NCBI GenBank assembly: GCA_958430865.1
Contig: CAUDNR010000431.1
Location: 1 to 19,453 of the forward strand
Reading direction: 5' to 3'
Origin: Entrophospora sp. SA101
Taxonomy: Eukaryota; Glomeromycota; Glomeromycetes; Entrophosporales; Entrophosporaceae
DNA: 19,453 nt
In this document: one piece after another, positions 9,815 through 19,158 of the stretch
Layout of the letters: each line of letters starts with the position of its first letter
Numbering within the stretch: the stretch's first letter is position 1
Notes under the pieces: model-generated
Told to the model about the DNA's origin: nothing
What the model saw: the letters and a program-made list of their open reading frames with translations, nothing else
The model's database searches: none
Position numbers and translations under genes: made by a program

Positions 9815-9941
9815 TACAGTATAACCCTTGTTTCAACGGACTTCGTTTCAATGGATTATAATTAAATTGGCGTCTCAACGGATTTTAAATGAAATTTTCT
9901 TATATGTCCAGCCGCTCCGTTGAAACGAGGGTTTTACTGTA
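9815..9941. mobile_element. 123-bp pogo/Tigger-like MITE with TA target duplication
   Basis: The element runs 9817-9939 and is flanked by TA on both sides (9815-9816, 9940-9941), the target duplication of Tc1/mariner-pogo elements. The left arm reads CAGTATAACCCTTGTTTCAA then CGGA. The reverse complement of the right arm reads CAGTAAAACCCTCGTTTCAA then CGGA, giving 22 of 24 matches. The interior repeats (G/T)TTTCAA(C/T)GGA and GTCTCAACGGA, so it is built from four related half-sites. It is non-coding and would need a transposase supplied elsewhere. Confidence 0.85.
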
Positions 9942-10019
9942 TATTAATACTAACATCAATATATTGATCTCACCATCACACATCACGACTGATTTTACGT
10001 GACATGGAAATAACAATTT

Positions 10020-10620
10020 AATGTACGCGAGCGAAAAAAACGCTTTAATAAAAATAAAATTTCTTATGAATTAAAATGGATTTCTTTGTACAAGTCAAGT
10101 TGGTGATATTAATATATTAAAAGAATCCGATAAATGGCTTAAAGTTAATCCAAATTCTTATCAAGCAACATAAAAAGACTACCTGTTACTCCGCTGCTAA
10201 TATTGAAGAAGCATGGTCCATTCTCAAGAACAAAAAAAGACAAAGATAGAGCAACAGTCCTACTTACATGCGATGTAACTGGTCCAGAGAAGTGAATGCT
10301 TTTTTTACATACAAATATCAAAATCCGCGCTCATTAATAAAAAATTAAATCTACAACATGTCCTCATCTACTACTACTAAAAAAATCCAACTACTGATTT
10401 GCAGAAAGCTGCTTTATACAAGAAAAGACCAATGAAGATGATTACATGTACTAAAGCTGAATTCTCTAGAGCCTTTTTTTTCTTCAGCAGGATGAGGATT
10501 GCGAGGCTCTCGAATATATTGAGGCCAAAAAAAAAAGTGCTACCTATTAAGCAAAATAACACGGTGCAAGCATCAAATAGCCATTTTTTAGTGAATTATT
10601 CATCTATAAATTAATAATTT
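10020..10620 (+). pseudogene. Tigger/pogo-like DDE transposase relic
   Basis: Plus-strand fragments in different frames look like a DDE_1 (Tigger/pogo/jerky) transposase. The best is 10239-10295, DKDRATVLLTCDVTGPEK, matching the conserved R(V/I)TVLL-C-A-(D/N)-x-(T/D)-G-(T/S)-EK segment after the first catalytic region. The next fragment (frame-shifted) contains FFIHKY/YQNPRS-like residues, where the family has a VIGKSKNPR-like motif. Further Asp/Glu-rich pieces (DEDCEALEYIEAKKK near 10488-10535) may be its C-terminal tail. Several stops and frame changes make it dead. It lies 80 bp from the pogo-like MITE but no shared ends were found, so a direct link is not shown. Confidence 0.6.
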
Positions 10621-10647
10621 ATGAAGATTGATGACATCATAAACATA

Positions 10648-10840
10648 CAAGTGCATGACCTGTTTAAATATCAAGTGCGTAAAGGGGCGGTTAAAAACCT
10701 AATTTAGTGACAATTGTCTTGACTAAACATATGACTAAATAGTCGAGTCATTTTAGCCAAGTTCTCATTTGAATTACGCGGCCAGCCCTGATCAAGTGCA
10801 TAAATTTCCCTCGGCCCAAAGAATATGCACTTGGACAGGT
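10648..10840. repeat. small inverted-repeat element with CAAGTGC half-sites
   Basis: CAAGTGC(A/G)T occurs at 10648, 10672 and 10793, and inverted at 10824-10833. The pair 10793-10802 and 10824-10833 (CAAGTGCATA and TATGCACTTG) forms a perfect 10-bp stem with a 21-base loop. An outer pair, ACCTGT at 10658 and ACAGGT at 10835, flanks the whole. This could be a roughly 190-bp MITE or a nested inverted repeat. No coding content is seen. Confidence 0.45.
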
Positions 10841-11645
10841 GTCGAAGAGGGAATTATTTATCATTAATAAAATCACATGACTGCATTCTAAATTTAAAAA
10901 ACTTTGTACTTTAAAAAATTATAATAAGGACAAGGCGGAAAAAAAAGTTATACAAAAGAATTAGACAAGATTGAAAAAAAAAGAACAGGGTTAATCGATC
11001 ATCCAATTGTGCTTTCCCAAAAGAAAGAATCCTTTTTCATTGTTGTTAGAAGTCCAAGCATAAATTCTGTAGTATTTAAGAATTGTTTTCTGTGGTATAA
11101 ACAAATGGTTAATAATTTAATTAATCAATATAATCAAAGGTGGCAGGCTAACTTTAGGGTAGAAGTTTGATAATAATATAATGTATTGCATTGTTTTCTG
11201 AAGTAACAGCCTTAAATTCTACGAGACTATACTATTTATTTTAGATGGTTTTAATTTTATATTAGGTTTGTTCTAGCTATAAATTGATTTTTTGTAAAAA
11301 AACAACTTGCTTGTTCTTTAAAAGCATGTCGTGTCTGTTACTAAATCCTTAACAGTGAGAAAAAACATTCATAATAACAACGGAAAAAGACCTGATATAT
11401 TCACAAGAAATTAGAGGAATTGATTTTTATAATCATAACAGGAATTGCCTAGATCCCGTAAGATGATGGCAGTCAGCATGTATATACATACCAGCTCGAA
11501 ATTAGCATCTCGTTAAATTTGAAAAGCATTATAAACAGCATATAATAAATGTAATAAATAATACAAATTCAACAAAAAAAAAAAATACACGTTTTTATCT
11601 TATTTTCTCTACAAAATGTATATAATTGATGTCTCCATGTTTTCT
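10841..11645. other. intergenic region downstream of PUF60, no gene seen
   Basis: Neither strand shows conserved coding or RNA-gene structure. The first 500 bp are A-rich, with an AAAGTTATACAAAAG-type stretch. A slightly more G+C-rich patch at about 11440-11515 has no tRNA, snRNA or convincing snoRNA boxes. The PUF60 3' UTR should occupy the right end. Confidence 0.4.
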
Positions 11646-14600
11646 TTAATTTGAATAATCACCTAATTGAAATCTTTTGAAGTCATATAACAATGCACTT
11701 ATCCTACGTCCACCAAACCATCTATTATCCAATTTTTGTTTGGCCTTCTCTGCAGCTACAACATACAAATAAATATATTTTTGTTATTAATAATAATTAT
11801 TATTAATGTGTAAAAAAATGAGAAAACAATACGACAATGATGGTGATGATGGTGACGATGACGTTAAAAAAAAAAATATACTTATTCCATCATCATATTG
11901 AACAAAAATTTTCACTGATTCCTCTTCATTTTCAAATTCATGACCATCATCTTTACTAATATGAACTACTACTTTAACTACTTTGCCATAATTGTTACAT
12001 TCATCACGAATTTCATCTTCAAGAGCATCATCAATTTCTGATGGGACAACCGCATTACGAATTACCAAAACAGGAGATGTCTAAAGAAATTATCATTGAA
12101 GTAAATTAAATAATTAAATAAATGATTATTGCTGTTATTGTTATCATTATCATTATTGTCTATTTACATCTCTTGCCAACTTCTGCATAATTGCATAACG
12201 TTGACTGGAAGTAATACTCATGTTTTCTTCTTGAGCAACTGATTCCACAGACGTTTGACTTCTTGATACAATATCCACCGCTATTTTTGCTGCTACATTT
12301 TGAGCTTTGGCGGTTGCAGCTATAATAAAAAATGATTATAAATAATAATAATAATAATATCTAAATTAAAATTTTATTATACACTATTTTATTAATATAA
12401 TAAGTAATTAATTAAAACCTGCTGCAGACAGTAAAGTTGATGATGATGACATCCCTCCAAAAAGTGATAATGATGATGCTTGCGGAGGTGGTGGTAATGG
12501 TGGCGGTAACTTCTCAATTGACTTCATGCCTTCACTAAGAGGTCCACCAATTACTGCTTTCCTTACACGTAACATCAACCCTCCCAACTCAAAATTATTC
12601 ATAGAGGTTACTGATGTATTAGCAGCAATTTCATCCTCAAATTCGATGAATCTATATATACATAGAAATTTATGATAATCATTGTTAATAATAATTTGTT
12701 TAAAATAATTTGTTTAAATGGTAATAATATATAAATGTGTGTATATGTATATTATTCTAAAATTTTAAAAATTTTGTTGCTTTTCGTCAAGGTAAAATTT
12801 CATTGAATATACTGAATGGTCGTTTAAGATCCAAATGAAATCCTGAATATCATTACAATCACCATCTTTCAATGTGCCCAGTATATATATAAACGATTTA
12901 TGTGAATAAAAATAGAATAAATAAAAAAAAAATAGAAAAAATATAATATAGTATAATATAGTATAATATAGTATAATATATAATATCACACTATTGAAAT
13001 AGAGTGCATAGAGTGCATAAATAAAAGTAAATGAGTTATAAATAGACTGTAATATCATAATAAAACCAACTAGTAGATCTAGTGGTAACAAGATCTAAAA
13101 AAATTTCATATTTTTTAAAAAAAATATGTATATATATATATAATATTAAAACCCTCCCAATGATGATTATAAAGATTTTATAAAGCCTATTTGTTTAAAT
13201 CTTCATCATGACTAAAATCTACTCAAATAAGAACTTGACATTCCAATATTATATAATACAGAAATCTTAAACAGCAACAACAATGTAGAATAATAATAAT
13301 AAAAAATAAATCTTACCCGTATCCTTTATGTTTTCTTGTAATGAGATCAGGCTAGTATTTTAATAATAAAAATGTGAAAAAATATTAATTAACATAAACT
13401 CACTTGATAAAGATTTAAAAATAATTTACCATTAGAACACAATGTATAATCTTGCCAAATGATTCAAATATGCTCATTAAATCTCTCTCGCTTATGTATT
13501 CATTAACATTCGAAACATATATTCGAGTCTTTGGTGGTGGCAAAAATCCTATAATTCTTTGTTTAGTATAACACAATATTCAAAATATCAAAACAAATAT
13601 AAAATAAAATAAATAAATAAAATTTCAATTATCCTGACCAGCAGCTGTAGCAGCTGTATAATTATTTGGTCTACCAACTTTCAACTGTCTATTATTGTTA
13701 TTATAAATAAAAAAAAAAAAATGCACTTGTTAGAAATCTTTGTAAATATCAATTAATATAATAATAAACTAATAGCAATAATACCTTCCGCCTAATTCAG
13801 CACCATTCATTGTTTCAAGAGCCAATGATGCACCCTCAGGAGTTTCATATTCAATAAAACAAAAACCTTTATGTTTACCTGTAAGTGGATCTAATGACAT
13901 GCTGATGCTTTTTATTGTGCCAAATTGTCCAAATACAACACGTACATGTTGTTCAGTTAGTTCAAAATTAATTGATCCAACATAAATACGTGATAATACA
14001 GATATAGATCGAAGATCCATTATCCCAGATGTTAATCCCAGGTTAGAAGTTGAAAAATAATAAGAATCAATTGGTGGTGAGTCATTTCTTTTATCAATTG
14101 TTTGCAATAACTATAGAAATAAATTAAATAGTAATTAATTTAGTGATAAATTATTATATTTTTATTTTTGTAACACAGCTGATATATTCATTATGCTTCT
14201 TAGAAATTATCAACATGAAGAAGATCTTCTCAACGATATATTTAACAGTAATAATTCATCAACAAAAAAAATTTGATAAATTTTTATTATTGATTGACTA
14301 ATACTAATATTAAATCACTAACTAATGCTAATACTTGTTAACACTAAATGCTAACATCAATCTTATCATTTAAAGATAATTTTATTGATTTGAAAAAAAA
14401 AAACAGAGTTCATGAGAGATCTATTCATACCACAGTTTGTATTTCTCTTATGTAGGCTTTTGCTTTATCTAAAGCAGCCTTTTGTGATTCATTTAAATTA
14501 TAGATGTCATCTATCTGAAGTCTATTACTAGATGGTTGAGAATTTGTTTCTGTGGAATTGGATGAATTTGGTGATAACTCGGGATTTGAAGAAGCTTGAG

Positions 14601-14673
14601 ATGATGGATTTGTGACTTCTTTGGGTGGAGGTGTAGTATTCTCGTCAGATGAGGAAATGTCCATTTTTTCCAT
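11646..14673 (-). CDS. puf60: PUF60 homologue, poly(U)-binding splicing factor (RRM-RRM-UHM)
   Basis: Nuclear splicing factor that, in animals, helps U2AF recognise the polypyrimidine tract and 3' splice site. Nine exons join in frame: 14431-14673, 13785-14110, 13639-13688, 13430-13548, 13317-13351, 12419-12651, 12168-12319, 11882-12080 and 11646-11755, giving 488 aa (human about 559). Residues 1-80 are Ser/Pro/Asn-rich. RRM1 has RNP2 IYVGSI (123-128) and RNP1 KGFCFIEY (162-169); RRM2 has IYVSNV (216-221) and KGYGFIEF (255-262). A proline-rich stretch (about 305-315) and an Ala-rich linker precede the UHM (387-485), which carries the diagnostic R-W-F (464-466) in DNRWFGGRR. The ATG at 14671-14673 is the first in frame; another lies three codons on. 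No lesions were seen. Oddities are the GTCAGG donor after exon 3, with a good TACTAAAC branch site in that intron, and a 665-bp fifth intron. Confidence 0.93.
12652..13316 (-). other. oversized PUF60 intron 5 with repeat and foreign-looking insert
   Basis: This 665-bp intron is several times longer than most in the gene. It contains a 10-bp tandem repeat (GTATAATATA, three perfect units at 12951-12980 plus a degenerate one), a duplicated AGAGTGCAT (13001-13019) and an A/T-run region. At about 12768-12890, sense with the gene, an open frame reads through GDCNDIQDFIWILNDHSVYS and DEKQQNF. That peptide looks like real coding sequence but belongs to no part of PUF60. An inserted, decayed element is the likely explanation. 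Confidence 0.5.
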
Positions 14674-14755
14674 TTTTAACAATTTTTGTAAAAGTTATTT
14701 TAAACCCTCCAAAATAGGGTGACTCTTACCTACTTCTGTTACACGCACTAAAAAT

Positions 14756-15075
14756 TTATGTATAATAGATGATCGCACTATACTTGTCCAGAAATTTTGA
14801 ATATTCAAATCATTTAGCCAATTTGTTCATGTTCTCACAGACTTTGAAAATCAATGTTTCTAGAGTAGCAATAATAATACAATTCACTGCATGGTATTGA
14901 TGAATAAAAAAATTAAAACAAGCTTCTAACAAGAAAAATCAACCACTAACTTTTAACCCTTAGTAGTAATCACTTTTAGTTCACCTTTCGAGAAACCACT
15001 TGCCATTTGGACATAGCCATTTGATTGGTTGACCATGACAGTAAAATTATGTATGATTAGAGGATCACCCATTAT
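14756..15075. repeat. two related direct repeats resembling Tc1-type IR/DR sites
   Basis: TTATGTATAATAGATGATCG then CACTATA (14756-14782) and TTATGTATGATTAGAGGATC then ACCCATTATA (15047-15075) are similar over about 27 bp and point the same way. The first is followed directly by the 17-bp CTTGTCCAGAAATTTTG that also occurs at 9422. Paired direct repeats about 290 bp apart recall the inner and outer sites within one end of IR/DR-type Tc1 elements. No transposase is seen. The block starts about 80 bp upstream of the PUF60 start codon, so it may overlap its promoter. Confidence 0.4.
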
Positions 15076-15296
15076 ATATTATTATTTTTCAAGCACTAAT
15101 TATATATAATATAAAATTTATTTATCATCTAATTAATGATAATCAATTCAATTCAATTGGAAAATTAATTAATACAAATATATGAATTAGTATTTTATTA
15201 GTTTTGTAGGATTTTCTAAAACCTCTGATAAAAAATTTTTTGGAAATTATTAAAAATCTGTATACTGCAACATGCTTATATTTATATAATATTTGA

Positions 15297-17018
15297 TCAT
15301 CTTCTTGCAAGTATAACCTTCATTTCTTTATCATGTGTAATTTTGAATCCATTTAACACATCTTTAGCCACTGTTGCTTTATGATCTGCCTCATATTCTA
15401 GAAATGCAATATCTGATTTTCAGGTACAAGATGGACTTTTTTGAAACCAGGATATCTGATAACAATAATAATAATATTATGATTAAATTATTAGCTCCAG
15501 ATGTGATAATAATTTGATATTGACAAATGTAATACATACTGTTGAAATAAGAAACTTCACATTTCATCAGTGACATCTGATGGTAAATTTTGTATGTATA
15601 AAATTCTATTAGGCAACACAATTTCAGATTGTTGTGTTTCAGGTCTTGGTGATTATTATTATTCTTTTTTCCATTTTTAGCAAAACAATTTTTAAATAAT
15701 TGATTAACAAAGTTGGTTTTTTTGTTAAGGATCAAATTTAATGATTTTTACAATATAATTAATTACTAACTTCCAGTGAATCAAATTCACTTTCTTTGAA
15801 AGCTTCACCATTTGCTGCCCTCTTATTGTCAAATGCTCCTAATATATATTAAATAAATCATCATCATCATCATCATTATTAATATTAATATTAATGTGAT
15901 TATGATTATGATTAAGTGGACTTTTTTGAAACCAGGATATCTGATAACAATAATAATAATATTATGATTAAATTATTAGCTCCAGATGTGATAATAATTT
16001 GATATTGACAAATGTAATACATACTGTTGAAATAAGAAACTTCACATTTCATCAGTGACATCTGATGGTAAATTTTGTATGTATAAAATTCTATTAGGCA
16101 ACACAATTTCAGATTGTTGTGTTTCAGGTCTTGGTGATTATTATTATTCTTTTTTCCATTTTTAGCAAAACAATTTTTAAATAATTGATTAACAAAGTTG
16201 GTTTTTTTGTTAAGGATCAAATTTAATGATTTTTACAATATAATTAATTACTAACTTCCAGTGAATCAAATTCACTTTCTTTGAAAGCTTCACCATTTGC
16301 TGCCCTCTTATTGTCAAATGCTCCTAATATATATTAAATAAATCATCATCATCATCATCATTATTAATATTAATATTAATGTGATTATGATTATGATTAA
16401 GTACCTTCTTCTTCATGTTGTCTTTTTTTAATACACCTAATTGGCCTGTTACTGTTTGAGTAGAAGCAATAGTTCCTGGCCTTTTCCATGTTTCAACAAG
16501 TTTTGCAATAGCATTTTGCATATTCTATATGCTAATTAGTTATAGGAAAATTATCATTGTGAAAATTAAAAAATAAATAAATAATGATGATAAGTTGACA
16601 GGAATTAATTAAAGAAGAAAAAAATAAAGAAATTGTTAGATCAGCTTCATTTTAATTATAACTCAGCTATAAGAAATAAATAATAAGTTTTTTATTGGAT
16701 TATATTAATTAAAGAAAGATTAATTTAAATAGAAAAAATACATTTAAATATAACTATGCAAAAGAAGAACAAAGGTTATATTTTTTTTATCAACTTTTTC
16801 AAAAATCATAATAAAAAAATCAATGATTTTTATTGGAAAATTTACTATTTGTTTATCATAGAAATTGAACCCATTAAGTCCTCTCATAGCTGCTGTTGTG
16901 ATTTGCATTTATCTAAATACAATAAATGCTTGCCCACCCATTTTAATTATTTTTTAATGCAACAATATCAAGGATCCTTCCATATGCTGAAAACAATGCA
17001 TATGATGATCCTTCAACT
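15297..17018 (-). pseudogene. decayed U1A/U2B''-type spliceosomal protein gene
   Basis: The remnant follows the two-RRM layout of U1A/U2B'' (SNF family), which binds U1/U2 snRNA hairpins. RRM1 pieces (16860-17018) read SYALFSAYGRILDIVALK, then KMGGQAFIVF, then TTAAMRGLNGFNFYDK. A linker exon (about 16403-16525) has NAIAKLVETWKRPG and a basic KKDNMKKK end. The next exon (16256-16323, copy at 15771-15838) has AFDNKRAANGEAFKESEFD. RRM2 (16025-16130, copy 15540-15645) reads LPNRILYIQNLPSDVTDEM; the last exon (15297-15455) reads YPGFKKVHLVPE, then DIAFLEYEADHKAT, and ends ILARR with TGA. Lesions: a frameshift near 16944-16955, TAA at 16909-16911, lost sequence after RRM1, TGA at 15557-15559 and 16042-16044, and a one-A loss near 15418. 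The N-terminal RRM1 strand is missing. A functional copy presumably exists elsewhere. Confidence 0.85.
15432..16401. repeat. 485-bp tandem duplication, identical by eye
   Basis: Unit 1 (15432-15916) and unit 2 (15917-16401) abut directly, and I found no difference when reading them side by side, simple repeats included. The unit covers part of the terminal exon, the RRM2 exon, the small linker exon and their introns of the U1A/U2B''-like relic. The left breakpoint is inside the last exon and the right one is at the donor site GTAC of the upstream exon. There is little or no homology at the junction. The event is recent, or an assembly error. Confidence 0.9.
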
Positions 17019-17199
17019 CTAATATTAAAAAATCTTGTTAAAGTGATCATGAAAATATGCCAAGCATACCAAACATAAATACAATTATCATCTTTATTGA
17101 TTTTCATTTAAATTTCAAGAATATAAATATTGATTTGGTGGAATACTTGTACTTTAAAAAATTTTTTTTTGCTGATCATATGTAAACAAAAAGGCAACT

Positions 17200-17964
17200 C
17201 TCTCAGAGAAGCCTTGGATAGTGAGTGAATTGGAAGGATGATGATATTAATGTTATTTCGGAAAATGATATTTACACTGATAATGAAATTGGGTTTATGA
17301 AAAAGGAGGGAAAGAAACCCCACTGCTCTAGCTAATAAATCACTTCTCAATTGGTGGTGTGTTTTCTTCCAAAAGTGAAGAAGAGGATGTGAATTGAGAT
17401 GTAAAGAATATTAAAAATGCTGAGAAAATTAATGATTGGATTGTGATTCTAAATGGAATTGTTACTAACAATATATTATTATTATTATTATAGACCTTAA
17501 AATTCTTTAATTGATAAATTATATCAAAACAACAACCAACTAAACAAGTACTAAAACTTTACATGAAAAGAATTATCCAACTTGAAGGGTTCTTTTAAAT
17601 GAATCAATACAAAAAGAAAATGAATACTTTTGCTGCAATGAGTATAATGAAACATAAAATTAAAAAAATAATCAACAGCATGAGGCTGAAATGCACATAT
17701 TATTACTGTTTTTGCACACCTTAAATATATGGTTTTTGTAAATCATTAATTATTTATGTATACAGATACAAGGTAAGGTGAATATGAAGAAGATGAAGAA
17801 GAAAAGATTGTTATTAAAAGGAAAGGAAAGTTCTTGAATTCACTTCAGAAGACTTGTATAAGAGTTACTAGAAGTTATGGAGGCAAAGTAATCATGTGCT
17901 TTCACTGGAACAAGAAAAATTAGATAGACAAAGTCAATTACTATCAATTTATGAATATATATAA
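17200..17964 (+). pseudogene. decayed plus-strand coding region, unidentified
   Basis: I do not recognise the protein. Plus-strand pieces have the feel of a real acidic protein: 17237-17330 reads DDDINVISENDIYTDNEIGF; 17362-17474 reads SSKSEEEDVN, a TGA, then DVKNIKNAEKINDWIVILNG; about 17776-17829 reads EEDEEEKIVIKRKGK; and after a frame change 17830-17964 reads VLEFTSEDLYKSY, a TAG, then KLWRQSNHVLSLEQEKLDRQ and a TAA stop. Stops and frame changes separate the pieces. Orientation is opposite to the neighbouring minus-strand relics, so it may be an independent insertion or a convergent gene of the same ancestral block. Confidence 0.4.
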
Positions 17965-18110
17965 GATTATAAAAAAAAAGATGTATGTTATTGAAGTATT
18001 TCTTTGTGTGAATCATCTATCAATTATCAATATGATTTACAAAACCTTTAAATAAAATGGTTTATTTGTATTACCAAATCTTCTAATTTTAATTATAAAA
18101 AAATTTATAG

Positions 18111-18829
18111 CTACATTTTACTTGGATCAAGTTGTTGATTGCTACCACCTTCTCTTAATACACTTTCCATTTCCCAAATTGCTTGTGTGACAGCTTTGTT
18201 AAGCTGCAGTACTTTGTTTTTATCTTTTGAGTTTGAGAAAGTAAATCATTTTTATGATTTTCTCATAATTTTAATAAAGTTTGAGTGTCATTTAATAAAA
18301 GTGTTGTTTTTAAATCATGTGTCAAACTCAATAGACCTTCACAACATTGAACCTAATTATGACAATAATAAGTAATTTCTAATGGTAATAATGAACTTGA
18401 TTTACTTTGATCTTTACCATGTTTGCTGCACATAATTCATCTACCAGTCCATCCAATGCATTTTTATATTTATCTTTTTCAACTGACTAAAATGAAGAAC
18501 TCATATAATTACAACCTACAATTTGTTATTTTCCAAACAAAGCTCTCCCCTTTTTAATCACTGATATATACAGATACCTTTTAAAATAAGAAAAAAAGAA
18601 AGAAGACATACTTTGTCGGTATCTCTACCAGGTACTCTAATAGATTCATGAATACCTGAACCTTTTACAATATCATGAAATGAAACAACAAATTGGTCAA
18701 TTTCATTATCAAGTTTTTTATTTAATCCTTCCTCTACATTTGAAAAATAGGTATTTAATGATGCTGTAGTTGTAGTAGTGCTGCCAATTGACAAATTTGA
18801 AGTTGATAATGCAGAGGTTATTGGTGCAT
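18111..18829 (-). pseudogene. MED22-like Mediator subunit gene, decayed
   Basis: Three exons join in frame: 18612-18829, 18418-18486 and 18352 down to 18111. The product starts with a Thr-rich segment, then LNTYFSNVEEGLNKKLDNEI and FVVSFHDIVKGSG, then KYKNALDGLVDELCAANMV, then CCEGLLSLTHDLKTTLLLND. The last two resemble the MED22 (Srb6/Surf5) core, in which an AANIVR-like segment is followed by a LxxLxxDLKxxLxLND stretch. MED22 is a small head-module subunit of Mediator. Two lesions follow: TGA at 18263-18265 (one change from CGA) and a one-base loss in an A-run near 18221-18228. Beyond them the frame resumes as KVLQLNKAVTQAIWEMESVL and ends PSKM with TAG at 18111-18113. No start codon was found for the first exon. 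Family assignment is from memory of the motif pattern. Confidence 0.65.
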
Positions 18830-19158
18830 CTGTGGTAAAATGTGAATGTTGCTTTTTTTTTTTTTTGAAAATCTATATTGAAATTTTAGAGAATCATTTC
18901 TAAATCAAGACTGAAAAATACTTGCTTACTTTATATGGTGATCGGCAGGGAAAATCAGTAACCTTTTATAAAAAAAGTTGTAAGATAAAATTTTTTCGTG
19001 TACACAAGAACATATTTATGTATTTTTGTTGTCTTTAATTATCTAACAAGTTATGACAAAATTAGTAAATTTTAATATAAAATCATCCCCAGATGAGATT
19101 CAAATCTGCAGTAAATTCTAATTTTATTAAGAATAATTTTACCACCTGAAATCTTAAC
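18830..19158. other. gap between two minus-strand relics
   Basis: A missing 5' exon of the MED22-like relic would be expected here. A 28-codon frame starting with ATG runs on the minus strand from about 19012 to a GTAAGC donor near 18926, but its phase does not match the next exon. A 14-base T-run lies at 18853-18866. Confidence 0.3.

Noticed and set aside
10377..10614. Short frames on both strands around 10400-10600
   Set aside because: They are by-products of the dead Tigger/pogo transposase relic.
11440..11515. Slightly G+C-rich patch considered as a snoRNA or snRNA
   Set aside because: No paired C/D or H/ACA boxes and no match to spliceosomal RNA signatures.
15391..16220. Two near-identical minus-strand frames starting MILNKKTNF
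   Set aside because: They read the U1A/U2B''-like relic in the wrong frame across introns; the identity is due to the 485-bp tandem duplication.
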